Of a DNA stretch of 64,000 bases, positions 36,377 to 44,999 are shown piece by piece. The stretch comes from Chryseobacterium aahli. GTDB lineage: Bacteria > Bacteroidota > Bacteroidia > Flavobacteriales > Weeksellaceae. The position numbers and the translations under genes are program-made. The stretch spans positions 50,070 to 114,069 of the forward strand of contig NZ_JALDNB010000006.1 of NCBI RefSeq assembly GCF_022699665.1, read 5' to 3'. The notes beneath the pieces are model-generated. The model ran no database searches and was not told the DNA's origin. It was given only the letters and a program-made list of their open reading frames with translations. Within the stretch, counting starts at the first letter, position 1. Every line of letters begins with the position of its first letter.

Positions 36377-37588
36377 ATGAAAACGTTGCAGATATTTTTA
36401 CTCAGTTTAGGTTCTTTAGCTTTCGGGCAGAACATTCAAAGTATTCAGTTGTTTAATCCTCAGACGAATGACGAAACGCCGGTCATCAATATGAATCAGC
36501 AGTTGGTTTTGAGTTTTGATGATTTGACTAATTCAAGTACAATTTACAGATACACCATCAAGCATTACGACAGAAACTGGCAGGATGATAATCTTTTCTT
36601 CACGGAAATTGCCAATGGAAGCATAAATGCGTTGCTAGATCAATTTGAATATTCTTTCAATACAATACAACCTTACACGCATTATAAACTGAATTTTCCA
36701 AACGATAAGATCAGACCGAAAATATCCGGAAATTTTGAAATCGTCGTTTACAAAGACTCTGCAGACAAACCACTTTTTACCAAAAGATTTTCTTTGGTGG
36801 AAGATCAGGCGAATTTAGTTCTGAATATTTCAAGAATTGCAGATGCCAGAAATCCGAATATCAATCAAAGGGTAGAGGTGCAGGTGACTTCAAAAGGTGG
36901 AGATCTGTCAGGAAATGTGAATTCTATGACATTGAATGTGATGCAGAATAACAATCAGAATATGACGATTACTAATCTTAAACCGAGTTCTACTTTGGGA
37001 AGTCAGATTTTGTTTCAGCAGATGAGTATTGTATTTCCCGGAAACAACGAATTTTATTATTTCGATAATAAAAACATGAATATGCCTGCAGATATGGTGC
37101 AGGAAACGGGTTTGAAAGATGGGGTTAATCAGACTTATCTTCATCCGGTTTGGGCATATCCTTTAAATTATCAATATCAGCCAGATGTCAACGGAGCATT
37201 TTATTACAGAAGAAATGATTTAGGTTTAGAAAGAAATGCAGAAAGAGAAGCGGATTACGCTTGGGTTCATTTTTCGCTAGATTCTGATCCGATGGATAAG
37301 GAACTTTATATTGTGGGAGGTTTTAATAATTTTAAAGCAAACAAAGAATCCCAAATGATTTATAATGCAGAAAAGAAACAATATGTCGCAAAAATTTTCC
37401 TGAAACAAGGTTTTTATAATTATATTCTCGCAACCAAAGAAGCCAACGGCTCTTTGAATTTTGGAGAAATCAACGGAAATTTCTGGCAGACAGAAAATCT
37501 TTATCAGGCATTTTTGTACTATAAACCTTTCGGAAGAAATTATGACGGATTGTTGGGGTATGGGGAATTTAGAACGCCTGTGAGATAA
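36377..37588 (+). CDS. T9SS plug protein domain-containing protein (DUF5103)
   Basis: 403 residues with signal peptide MKTLQIFLLSLGSLAFGQ. The body matches the DUF5103 family, now named the type IX secretion plug protein: YRYTIKHYDRNWQDDNLFFTEIANG, SFNTIQPYTHYKLNFPND and, near the end, QTENLYQAFLYYKPFGRNYDGLLGYG. In the T9SS the plug closes the SprA translocon when PorV is not bound. The same window encodes T9SS cargo near its start. Confidence 0.85.
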   Translation: MKTLQIFLLSLGSLAFGQNIQSIQLFNPQTNDETPVINMNQQLVLSFDDLTNSSTIYRYTIKHYDRNWQDDNLFFTEIANGSINALLDQFEYSFNTIQPYTHYKLNFPNDKIRPKISGNFEIVVYKDSADKPLFTKRFSLVEDQANLVLNISRIADARNPNINQRVEVQVTSKGGDLSGNVNSMTLNVMQNNNQNMTITNLKPSSTLGSQILFQQMSIVFPGNNEFYYFDNKNMNMPADMVQETGLKDGVNQTYLHPVWAYPLNYQYQPDVNGAFYYRRNDLGLERNAEREADYAWVHFSLDSDPMDKELYIVGGFNNFKANKESQMIYNAEKKQYVAKIFLKQGFYNYILATKEANGSLNFGEINGNFWQTENLYQAFLYYKPFGRNYDGLLGYGEFRTPVR

Positions 37589-37628
37589 TTTGAAATTTCA
37601 CAAATGACAAAAATTCTTTGAAATAAAA

Positions 37629-37660
37629 AACCTTACAAATTTCCATTTGTAAGGTTGCTG
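37629..37660 (+). terminator. Terminator after the plug protein gene
   Basis: AACCTTACAAAT and ATTTGTAAGGTT form a perfect 12-bp stem with a short loop, but the following T run is weak (GCTGTTTT). Confidence 0.6.
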
Positions 37661-37742
37661 TTTTAAGGTGTACAAGACCTTTACAGATAAAATCAAACTA
37701 TATAATAATGTCAAAAAAAGTCGTCAATTAAATATCTTTTTT

Positions 37743-38003
37743 TTAATTCTTAAAAATGGCAGTGATAAAAAGGCTGTCGTTCTCTTCAAACAAATAATGA
37801 ATGTTGACAGGAAAATTTTCGGTTTTGTATACCTGAATTTCCTTGCTTTTTATATCTAATTTCTCGTTGTTACTTACAATCGTATTGATAGATTCTTTTA
37901 AATCATCCAAAAAATATTTGTCTTTATTGTGTTCCTCAGCATTAAAAACCCTCATCAGCATTCGAATGTCATTCTTTGCAATTGATGACAATAAAACTTT
38001 CAT
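37743..38003 (-). CDS. Putative RelE/ParE-type toxin
   Basis: 86 residues. The pattern of a beta strand, two helices and a beta sheet ending VNIHYLFEENDSLFITAIFKN resembles RelE/ParE toxins, where the last strands have the form YRLLYxxxxxxIxIxxV. The N terminus KVLLSSIAKNDIRM fits the family opening (xxVxxSxxAxxDL). It overlaps the upstream gene by one base (TAATG), the usual layout of a coupled toxin-antitoxin pair. The target, gyrase or mRNA, cannot be said. Moderately supported. Confidence 0.6.
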   Translation of the reverse strand: MKVLLSSIAKNDIRMLMRVFNAEEHNKDKYFLDDLKESINTIVSNNEKLDIKSKEIQVYKTENFPVNIHYLFEENDSLFITAIFKN

Positions 38004-38230
38004 TACGCACAGATTTTTTCTAATTCTGAAATGCTTTCAAAGAAATCAAGTTTTGTCTTATTGTTTTCAGAGTGAAACTGAATTCTTTGAGAAACTTCAT
38101 CCAATTGAAATTGTGGAACATTGGATTTTGGAGTTGTATCTAAGTTATCCACGATTCTAATGAAAGCTTCTGCAAGTTCCGGAGTGAAACTTTCAATTTT
38201 TCTTTTTAGAATTTCTATACTTGAGTCCAT
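38003..38230 (-). CDS. Putative antitoxin of the ParE-like pair
   Basis: 75 residues. PELAEAFIRIVDNL and QFQLDEVSQRIQFHSENNKTKLDFFESISELEK resemble the addiction-module component family, in which a C-terminal D-x-R-xx-x-x-x-N-x-x-x-x-W/F pattern wraps the toxin. It is first in the pair, with its stop overlapping the toxin start, so translation is coupled. It may autoregulate the operon, though no DNA-binding fold is clear. Confidence 0.6.
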   Translation of the reverse strand: MDSSIEILKRKIESFTPELAEAFIRIVDNLDTTPKSNVPQFQLDEVSQRIQFHSENNKTKLDFFESISELEKICA

Positions 38231-38386
38231 TATTTCTAAATTTTTAAATTGTCCTTATCTTTTGATAGGGTAAAAGTACAAAAAAATATTAAAAAACAAA
38301 ATTTACCCCTATTAAATTTTAAATTATTTTAAAATAAATGCATTTTTAATTAAAGAGACTGTCTTTTTTAGGGGGTGTTGCTGAAA

Positions 38387-38422
38387 TAAATAAAAAAAGG
38401 ACATCTGATTGCTCAAATGTCC
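38387..38422 (-). terminator. Terminator of hemH
   Basis: GGACAT and ATGTCC with inner TGA/TCA pairs form the stem. On the minus strand it is followed by seven T residues. It is 21 bases after the hemH stop. The 213-base gap up to 38230 otherwise holds nothing I can call. Confidence 0.6.
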
Positions 38423-38443
38423 CATATATTTTTTAAATTAAAT

Positions 38444-39466
38444 TTAAACGAAATAAAACTCGTTCAGTTTTTCCTCACAGAGTGTTTTTACAACATCGAT
38501 CCATCGGTCTTCATCATTCAGACAAGGAATGTAATGGAAATTTTCACCGCCACCATGCTCAAATTGATGTTTTCCTTCGACTGAAATCTCTTCCAAAGTT
38601 TCAAGACAGTCGGAAACGAAAGCCGGGCAAACAATCGCAAGGTTTTTAATTCCTTTTTTGCCGATGGTTTCCAAAGTTTCATCGGTATAGGGTTCCATCC
38701 ATTTATCTTTCCCTAATCTTGATTGGAAGGTTACCATCACTTTTTCTTTTGGTAATCCCAATTTTTTAATCACAGAATTGGTCACATCAAAACATTGATG
38801 ACGATAGCAAAACTGGTGGCTCGGATTGTTTTCACGAGAGCAACAATCGTTCAAATTGCAGGTATTCGTAGGATCGGTTTTATAAATATGTCTCTCAGGA
38901 ACTCCATGATAAGAAAATTGTAATGCGTCGAAATTTTCAGGAAGCTTTTCTCTGATGCTTTCTGCAAGACAGTCGATGTAAATTTCTCTGTTGTAAAAAG
39001 GCTGGATGTAATTGATTTTAATTCCCGGAAATTTCTTTTTTCTTACTTCTTCTGCTTTTTCAATCACCGTTTCAGTTGTACTCATCGCATATTGCGGGTA
39101 CAATGGAAATAAAACAATTTCCGTTACACCTTGGTCAGCTAACTTCTGAATTCCGGCTTCAATGCTCGGTTGTGCGTATCTCATCCCGATTTCTACGGGA
39201 ACGTCAACCAATTTCTGAAGTTTTTTCTGAATTTTCTGAGTGATGACAATCAAAGGCGAACCTTCATCTGTCCATACTGTTTTGTAAGCTTCCGCAGATT
39301 TTGCAGGTCTTGTATTTAAAATAATTCCCTGAACCAAAAGTGCACGGAAAAACCATCGGTAATCAATCACTTTTTCGTCCATCAAAAATTCATCAAGATA
39401 TTCTCTGACATCGGGTACAGAGGTAGATCTTGGTGAACCAAGATTGACTAATAATATTCCTTTCAT
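38444..39466 (-). CDS. hemH: Ferrochelatase
   Basis: 340 residues. HemH inserts ferrous iron into protoporphyrin IX. The start KGILLVNLGSPRSTSVPDVREYL is typical, as are LFPLYPQYAMSTTETV, FSYHGVPERHI with the catalytic His, and FQSRLGKDKWMEPYT. A cluster of cysteines (CNLNDCCSRENN...CYRHQC) is present in the middle. Cytosolic or membrane-associated. No other heme gene is adjacent. Confidence 0.95.
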   Translation of the reverse strand: MKGILLVNLGSPRSTSVPDVREYLDEFLMDEKVIDYRWFFRALLVQGIILNTRPAKSAEAYKTVWTDEGSPLIVITQKIQKKLQKLVDVPVEIGMRYAQPSIEAGIQKLADQGVTEIVLFPLYPQYAMSTTETVIEKAEEVRKKKFPGIKINYIQPFYNREIYIDCLAESIREKLPENFDALQFSYHGVPERHIYKTDPTNTCNLNDCCSRENNPSHQFCYRHQCFDVTNSVIKKLGLPKEKVMVTFQSRLGKDKWMEPYTDETLETIGKKGIKNLAIVCPAFVSDCLETLEEISVEGKHQFEHGGGENFHYIPCLNDEDRWIDVVKTLCEEKLNEFYFV

Positions 39467-39479
39467 TCTATATTGGTAA

Positions 39480-39548
39480 TAATTAATGGGTGTGAGTTAT
39501 ATGATTTAGGTAAAATATTACTTATTACCTATTACTCATTACTAATAT
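39480..39548. repeat. Heptamer-type intergenic repeat (ATTACYT)
   Basis: TATTACTTATTACCTATTAC followed by TCATTACTAAT is a degenerate tandem of the 7-bp unit ATTACCT that recurs at 48276-48325. It lies directly after the stop of the nfu gene on the minus strand. Confidence 0.6.
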
Positions 39549-40427
39549 TTATCCGTTTACTGCCTCTACTCGTTCTACTAAATCCGGTAAAAATTGTTTC
39601 AGAATATTTTCTATACCGCCTTTCAGTGTAGCTGTAGAACTTGGGCATCCCGAACAAGCACCCTGTAAAAGCATTTTTGCTGTTTTTGAAGATTCGTCAT
39701 ATTCCATTAAAGATATTTTCCCTCCGTCATTTTCTACTGCAGGAGCAACATATTCATTTAAAATATCAGAAATTTTCTGTTCGTTGTCTGTATAATCTCT
39801 GTTGATGATATTCTCAACCGGACTTTCATGTTTCTGAGCGACAATATTTGAAATTTCTCCACCACTTTGAAGATATTCAGCGATAAAACCACGTACAGCC
39901 ATCATTACCTGATGCCATTCCACAGAATTGTCTCTTGTGACAGCCACAAAATTGTCTGAAATGAAAACTTCTTTAGCAAAATCAAAATCTTTGAAAATAG
40001 CCTGAGCCAAGGGAACTCCCTCTGAAGTTTCTCTTGATTTTACTTCCACAAAACCTTCCATCAGCACTTTGCTGGAAACGAACTTCATCACATTAGGATT
40101 TGGAGTCATTTCAGCATAAATCTGAATCATTTCTTTTTTCTTTTGAAGGTAAATTCTTGGGTTAGCCAAAAGTTCGTCCTCAATTACATTTTTTAGGTTT
40201 TCGGCAATGTGTTCCCATTCTACAGTATCTTGTTTTGCAATCGCAACAAAATTAGCAGTAATGAAAATTCTTTCCACAAAAGGATAATTGAAAACTTCCT
40301 GTGCTAAAGGTATTTCTGATATATCTGAATTTCTGTCCAATTCTAAAGACCCTGGAATCAAATTGTAATCAGCTACAAATTTCATCACTTTTGGGTTTTC
40401 TGTTGGCTCTATAAGAATAGTATGCAT
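39549..40427 (-). CDS. Nfu/NifU family iron-sulfur scaffold protein with duplicated N-terminal domain
   Basis: 292 residues from the ATG at 40427 (MHTILIEPTENPKVMKFV). An upstream extension of 35 codons is in frame but low in complexity. Two Nfu N-terminal domains are present: TENPKVMKFVADY...VERIFITANFVAIAK (about residues 8-80) and TPNPNVMKFVSSKV...AKEVFISDNFVAVTR (about 105-180). The C-terminal NifU domain has the cluster ligands in GACSGCPSSTATLKGG. The protein probably assembles or delivers 4Fe-4S clusters in the cytosol. Two N domains rather than one are noteworthy. Confidence 0.9.
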   Translation of the reverse strand: MHTILIEPTENPKVMKFVADYNLIPGSLELDRNSDISEIPLAQEVFNYPFVERIFITANFVAIAKQDTVEWEHIAENLKNVIEDELLANPRIYLQKKKEMIQIYAEMTPNPNVMKFVSSKVLMEGFVEVKSRETSEGVPLAQAIFKDFDFAKEVFISDNFVAVTRDNSVEWHQVMMAVRGFIAEYLQSGGEISNIVAQKHESPVENIINRDYTDNEQKISDILNEYVAPAVENDGGKISLMEYDESSKTAKMLLQGACSGCPSSTATLKGGIENILKQFLPDLVERVEAVNG

Positions 40428-40576
40428 TTTTTCTTTAAATTTGAGATACAAAAATACGGATTTAGAACTTAGAAGTCGGAGGTTAAGAGTTAGATTTTTG
40501 CTATCACTGTAATTTACAATTTGTGATTTCATGTTTAATTTTTAATTGGCTCATTATCAAATTTCAAAATAAAAAT

Positions 40577-41092
40577 ATGGCTTTAGTAAAAGAACTTTTA
40601 GGAAAAGCACCGCAAATCGGAGAAAATACTTTTTTGGCAGAAACCGCAACGATCATTGGAGATGTTGTCATGGGAAAAGACTGTAGTATCTGGTATAATG
40701 CGGTCATCAGAGGTGATGTGAATTACATCAAAATGGGAGACAAAGTCAATGTACAGGATAACGCCATGCTACATTGCACTTTCGAAAAATTTCCTTTGGA
40801 AATCGGAAATAATGTTTCTATCGGTCATAACGCCATCGTTCACGGATGCAGAATTAAAGACAATGTTTTAATCGGAATGGGTTCTATCGTGATGGATGAC
40901 TGTCTGGTTGAGGAAAACTCTATCGTTGGAGCAGGTTCTGTAGTGACGCAAGGAACACATATCAAATCCGGTGAAGTTTGGGGCGGAGTTCCGGCAAGAA
41001 AGATTAAAGATATATCAGCTGATTTACTTGAAGGCGAAGTAAACAGAATCGCAAATAACTATGTGAAGTATTCTTCTTGGTATAAAGAATAA
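40577..41092 (+). CDS. Gamma-carbonic anhydrase family protein
   Basis: 171 residues from the ATG at 40577 (MALVKELLGKAPQIGENTFL). Hexapeptide repeats form a left-handed beta helix (TATIIGDVVMGKDCSIWYNAVIRGD...). Three metal-ligand histidines are seen in AMLHCTF, SIGHNAI and IVHGCRI. Homologues are trimeric zinc or iron enzymes or ferripyochelin-binding-like proteins, and carbonic anhydrase activity is not assured. The catalytic acidic loop of Cam is missing, as in the short CamH type. Confidence 0.9.
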   Translation: MALVKELLGKAPQIGENTFLAETATIIGDVVMGKDCSIWYNAVIRGDVNYIKMGDKVNVQDNAMLHCTFEKFPLEIGNNVSIGHNAIVHGCRIKDNVLIGMGSIVMDDCLVEENSIVGAGSVVTQGTHIKSGEVWGGVPARKIKDISADLLEGEVNRIANNYVKYSSWYKE

Positions 41093-41119
41093 TTTATTCA
41101 ATTCTTATAAATAAATACA

Positions 41120-41152
41120 AAAGCTCTGAACTAAATTTTAGTCAGAGCTTTT
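41120..41152. terminator. Terminator between the convergent gamma-CA and lipoprotein genes
   Basis: AAAGCTCTGA and TCAGAGCTTT pair with an inner ACTA/TAGT extension, and T residues follow. Confidence 0.7.
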
Positions 41153-41173
41153 ATTGTATTTAAAACTATTTAG

Positions 41174-41620
41174 TTACGGATAAATCAAAACCGCTTTTTC
41201 GGCTTGACATTTCACGCCCGTAGGTTCTGCTGCCATCATACAATCTGAGGTAATGTTGTATTTCTTATTAAATTCAGACATCTTTTGGGTGTATTCTTCA
41301 ATTTTAGGAAGAATGGTTGCTTCATTTTTCTTTGGATAAGCAATATATGAAACCGGTCCGCCACAAGCTTTTGTTCCCAAAGGTGAGAATGCCCAATCTG
41401 CAGCATTTGTACATTTTTCTTTAGTAACCATTGATTCTATTGAGGCTTTTAGTTTATCTAATTGCGCTTCATCATATTTCTGAGAACTCTCATCTGCAGG
41501 TCTTTCTGAAATATCCTTAGGCATTTCCGCTGGATCATTATTTTGTGCAGATTTACACGAAAAGATCGTAAGACTTACAAACAATACAAGTGTAGGGATT
41601 TTGATTAACCAGTTTTTCAT
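41174..41620 (-). CDS. Hypothetical lipoprotein
   Basis: 148 residues. The signal peptide ends in the lipobox FSC (MKNWLIKIPTLVLFVSLTIFSC). A Glu/Lys-rich linker precedes a compact domain with CTNAADWAFSPLGTKACGGPVSYIAYP and DCMMAAEPTGVKCQAEKAVLIYP. The four cysteines may form two disulfides. Similar proteins occur in Flavobacteria, but I do not know a function. Confidence 0.78.
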   Translation of the reverse strand: MKNWLIKIPTLVLFVSLTIFSCKSAQNNDPAEMPKDISERPADESSQKYDEAQLDKLKASIESMVTKEKCTNAADWAFSPLGTKACGGPVSYIAYPKKNEATILPKIEEYTQKMSEFNKKYNITSDCMMAAEPTGVKCQAEKAVLIYP

Positions 41621-41690
41621 AGTTAGATTTTTATTTTTTTAAGGTCATCAAATTTCGTTCCTTATTTTCATTTTTCGTAATTTTGCAGCG

Positions 41691-43817
41691 ATGAATAATC
41701 ATTTTTTTGACTTAATAGAACATACCAACCGAAGCGTTTTTCTTACCGGAAAAGCAGGAACGGGAAAGACAACATTCCTTAACGAATTTGTAAAAAAGAC
41801 CAGAAAAAAACACATTGTCGTAGCTCCTACCGGGATTGCTGCAATCAATGCTGGTGGCGTAACCATTCATTCAATGTTTGGTTTGCCTTTGCGTACTTTT
41901 TTGCCTACAACAGACAGAATTGATGGAAGTTTGGGAAATAATATTGCTGACCTTCAACAACATTTCAAATACAGAAAAGATAAACTAAAGCTTTTGCGTG
42001 AGGTAGAGGTTCTGATTATTGATGAGGTTTCGATGTTGCGTGCTGATGTTTTGGATATGATGGATTTTTCCCTGCGATTTATCCGTAGAAATAATCAGCG
42101 TTTTGGCGGTGTTCAGATGTTATTCATCGGAGATTTGTATCAGCTTCCGCCAGTGGTGAGAGATGAACATATCTTAAAAATGTTTTATCAGTCACCTTTC
42201 TTTTTCGACAGTCTTGCGATAAAAGATATTCCTTTGTTGACGATTGAACTGACGAAAGTTTACCGTCAGACTGATGAAAATTTTCTTGAAATTTTAAATT
42301 CAATCCGTGACGGAGATGTTGCGAATATCGATTTTGAACATTTAAATGAAAGATATAATCCTGATTTTAATGCAGGTGAAGATTCATACATTTATCTCTG
42401 TTCGCACAACAAACTGGCAGACGACATCAATCAGGAGAAATTGGCTGAAATTAAAGTGAGTCCAGCTACTTTTGAAGCGAAACTTTTTGGTGAGTTTAAA
42501 GAAAATCAATATCCGAATGAGCAGTTTTTAGAATTGAAAATTGGTGCTCAGGTCATGTTTATCAGAAATGATATTTCCGGTGAAAAGAAGTATTTTAACG
42601 GAAAAATTGGTGAAATTTCTGCCTTAGACGAAAAGGAAATTAAGGTTGTTCTTGAAGGGAGTGAAAGAGAAATTATCGTAAAAAGAGAGGTCTGGGAACA
42701 GAAAAAGTATTCTTTAGACGGCGAAAAAAATATTAAAGAAGAAGTTTTAGGAAGCTTTGAGCAATTTCCTATCAAATTGGCTTGGGCGGTGACAATTCAC
42801 AAAAGTCAGGGTTTGACGTTTGATAAAGTAATTATTGATGCCGGGAAAAGTTTCACGGCAGGTCAGGTTTATGTGGCATTGTCGCGTTGCCGAACTTTGG
42901 AAGGAATTGTTTTAAAATCTAAAATTACTCCTGAAGTTATCTTTAAAGACAACAGGATTCTGCAGTTTCAGGGTGATACTTTTGCCAATGACAATGTTGA
43001 GGAAATTCTGAATAGAGAAAAATACGATTACAGCATCAGAAAAGTGCTTCGTTCGGTAGATTCTCAGTGGCTTTTAAAAGAAGTAGAACTGTGGAATAAC
43101 CTATCAATTACTACAAAAAGTATCGACCACGCAAAATCCAAACAATTGTATCTCCAATTGAAGCGTGATGTTCTTAATTTGGGTAAAATTTTCGAGAAAC
43201 TAGAACGAGTTATTTTCCAGAAAGTCAATAATTTCATCAACCAAACCGAAGAGTGGAGCGAGATTGAAAGTAAAACCAAAGGTGCTGTCAATTTCTTTTT
43301 CAGCGAAGTGAAAGACAAAATTTTTAGTCCGTTGAAAGAATTTTATTCTGAAATAAAAGGGGTAAAAGGTCTGAAAAATTATAATGAAGAATTGAGAAGC
43401 TGGCTGGAAGATATTGAAGAATATCTGAATAGTTTAAAAACCGTCCATCTTTTGGAAACGAAACTTTTAGACGAAAAAAACGATAAGGAAGTCAGCATGA
43501 AAATTGCGAAAGTTCCTTCTCAGGTTCTGACTTTCCAGCTGTTTGAGCAAGGAAAAACTATTTCAGAAATCGCTTTAGAAAGAGGTTTGGTCAAAGAAAC
43601 GGTTTTGGGACATTTAGCAAGATTTGCCGAACAAGGCTTGCTTGATTTGTCAAGAGTAATTACTTCAGATAAAATTAAAACTTTCGAAAAAGCTTTTAAA
43701 ACCGATCCTAAAGAAACTTTAAACGAATGGAAAACTGCGTTGCCTAATGATTTTGATTTTAATGAAATCAGGATTTTGATTAATCATTTTAATTTTTTGA
43801 AGGAAAAAGGGAAATAA
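41691..43817 (+). CDS. PIF1-like/RecD-like helicase with C-terminal helix-turn-helix
   Basis: 708 residues. Walker A is FLTGKAGTGKTTFLNEF at about 16-32, Walker B VLIIDEVSMLRADV at about 105, and GDLYQLPPV is motif III of PIF1. LAWAVTIHKSQGLTFDKVIID and VYVALSRCRTLEGIVL are motifs V and VI near 355-400. The C-terminal region about 590-660 (QVLTFQLFEQGKTISEIALERGLVKETVLGHLARF) is an HTH of the HTH_40 type found in RecQ-like helicases. It should be a 5'-3' DNA helicase acting on forks or G4 structures. A TAATTTTG box ends five bases before the ATG, so a leaderless or very short leader mRNA is possible. Confidence 0.88.
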   Translation: MNNHFFDLIEHTNRSVFLTGKAGTGKTTFLNEFVKKTRKKHIVVAPTGIAAINAGGVTIHSMFGLPLRTFLPTTDRIDGSLGNNIADLQQHFKYRKDKLKLLREVEVLIIDEVSMLRADVLDMMDFSLRFIRRNNQRFGGVQMLFIGDLYQLPPVVRDEHILKMFYQSPFFFDSLAIKDIPLLTIELTKVYRQTDENFLEILNSIRDGDVANIDFEHLNERYNPDFNAGEDSYIYLCSHNKLADDINQEKLAEIKVSPATFEAKLFGEFKENQYPNEQFLELKIGAQVMFIRNDISGEKKYFNGKIGEISALDEKEIKVVLEGSEREIIVKREVWEQKKYSLDGEKNIKEEVLGSFEQFPIKLAWAVTIHKSQGLTFDKVIIDAGKSFTAGQVYVALSRCRTLEGIVLKSKITPEVIFKDNRILQFQGDTFANDNVEEILNREKYDYSIRKVLRSVDSQWLLKEVELWNNLSITTKSIDHAKSKQLYLQLKRDVLNLGKIFEKLERVIFQKVNNFINQTEEWSEIESKTKGAVNFFFSEVKDKIFSPLKEFYSEIKGVKGLKNYNEELRSWLEDIEEYLNSLKTVHLLETKLLDEKNDKEVSMKIAKVPSQVLTFQLFEQGKTISEIALERGLVKETVLGHLARFAEQGLLDLSRVITSDKIKTFEKAFKTDPKETLNEWKTALPNDFDFNEIRILINHFNFLKEKGK

Positions 43818-43842
43818 TTTATAGGAACTCTTTAGCTTTGAG

Positions 43843-44277
43843 TCATTTTTTCAAAATACGATTGATTCGATAACCTACAATCTTTATAATTCCATTTTCT
43901 TTATGCATAGAAAATATTTCTTCTGTTTTGCCGGATTCTCTGGTAACTTCATAGACTAAGAGATATTGGCTTTTTTCATCTGAACCCTTTACAACCAAAG
44001 TCTCCCAATGTTTTATGTTATATTCTTTGATTACGCCATTTTCCTGCTGTGCAGTAAGTATCAATTCATCTAATTGATCTTTGTTTGTGATTTCGAAAAA
44101 CACATCGCTGAATAAGTCGTAGATTTTGTCTTTATTTGAACCATATAATATTTCCCAATATAATTTGCTGGTAATTTCTTGTGCATCATTTTTATCTGAT
44201 TCTCTGTTTGAAAATGTTTGATTAAAAGTGCAACTTACTAATAAAGTTAAAGTGACGAAGAGTAAAAATTTTTTCAT
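43843..44277 (-). CDS. Hypothetical lipoprotein
   Basis: 144 residues. The signal peptide ends in the lipobox VSC (MKKFLLFVTLTLLVSC). The mature part has a helix-loop pattern (AQEITSKLYWEILYGSNKDKIYDLFSD) and a beta-rich end (YLLVYEVTRESGKTEEIFSMHKENGIIKIVGY) reminiscent of SnoaL-like or DUF4019-like cystatin folds, but no family is certain. It follows another exported protein gene after 37 bases. Confidence 0.65.
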   Translation of the reverse strand: MKKFLLFVTLTLLVSCTFNQTFSNRESDKNDAQEITSKLYWEILYGSNKDKIYDLFSDVFFEITNKDQLDELILTAQQENGVIKEYNIKHWETLVVKGSDEKSQYLLVYEVTRESGKTEEIFSMHKENGIIKIVGYRINRILKK

Positions 44278-44314
44278 AAAGTATTTTTAATATTTCAAGC
44301 TTTTCTTAGGATAA

Positions 44315-44806
44315 TTAAAGTTCCTCACTAAGATAATCATAATCTTCAAAATTCAATAATAATTCAGATTCTGCTTCATTAGTAATTACTTGATTGGAAT
44401 AACAAGATGTGCAAACTTTTATAACCTTGAGGATTTTATTTTGTTGTTTAAAAATAATAAGATCTCTAAAAACTTTTTTGCAGGCAGTTTCATAATTGTT
44501 TACACTTTCCTTTTTTGTGGTTAAAAACTTTGAGATTTCTAAAATTCTGTCATTCTCCAAGTTGATTTTTTTATATCCTGCATTTTTTAGCTTAGAAATA
44601 AATTCTGGATTAATTTCAGAACTTTTAGTTTGTCCAAAAATTAAGTGATATTCAAAATCTGAAATTTTTTTATTATTTAAATATTTATTCTTTTTTAGTT
44701 TATAAATCTCAACGATAACAGGAGTTTGAATTTTATCAGTCTTATCAAAATTTAAGAAAACCGCGGAAACAATTGCCAAGAGAATTTTAAGCTTAAAAAA
44801 CTTCAT
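44315..44806 (-). CDS. Hypothetical exported protein
   Basis: 163 residues. The hydrophobic N terminus (MKFFKLKILLAIVSAVFLNF) may be a signal peptide or anchor. The rest is rich in Lys, Asn and Leu and contains VCTSCYSNQVITNEAESELLLNF. I do not recognise it. It lies just downstream of a 19-codon coding-like remnant on the same strand. No other gene is seen in the 193 bases between it and 45000. Confidence 0.6.
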   Translation of the reverse strand: MKFFKLKILLAIVSAVFLNFDKTDKIQTPVIVEIYKLKKNKYLNNKKISDFEYHLIFGQTKSSEINPEFISKLKNAGYKKINLENDRILEISKFLTTKKESVNNYETACKKVFRDLIIFKQQNKILKVIKVCTSCYSNQVITNEAESELLLNFEDYDYLSEEL

Positions 44807-44878
44807 TGAATTAAGATTTAAATAGATTGGTTAAATTAAGAAATTAAAATGATGATATTTCTATTATAAATAGAGAAA

Positions 44879-44938
44879 TCATTCTTCAATAGCTTTTTCC
44901 CTAGCACGCTCATAATTCCTATCAATTACAAAAAGTAA
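44879..44938 (-). other. Short coding-like remnant (IDRNYERAREKAIEE)
   Basis: Between two stops, the minus strand reads LLFVIDRNYERAREKAIEE. The charged, helical D-x-N-Y-x-x-A-R-x-x-A pattern resembles linkers seen in polymorphic toxins and might be the tail of a lost gene. It has no start codon. This is a weak observation. Confidence 0.25.
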
Positions 44939-44999
44939 CTAATACGACTTAATAGCTTTAAATTTGTATTTCATTTTCCTAAAAGAAAAATGTTTAAAT

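Noticed and set aside
40428..40532. Longer N terminus of the Nfu protein
   Set aside because: The added 35 residues lie over an intergenic repeat-like stretch (AGAACTTAGAAGTCGG...) and do not resemble the family. ATG at 40427 is preferred.
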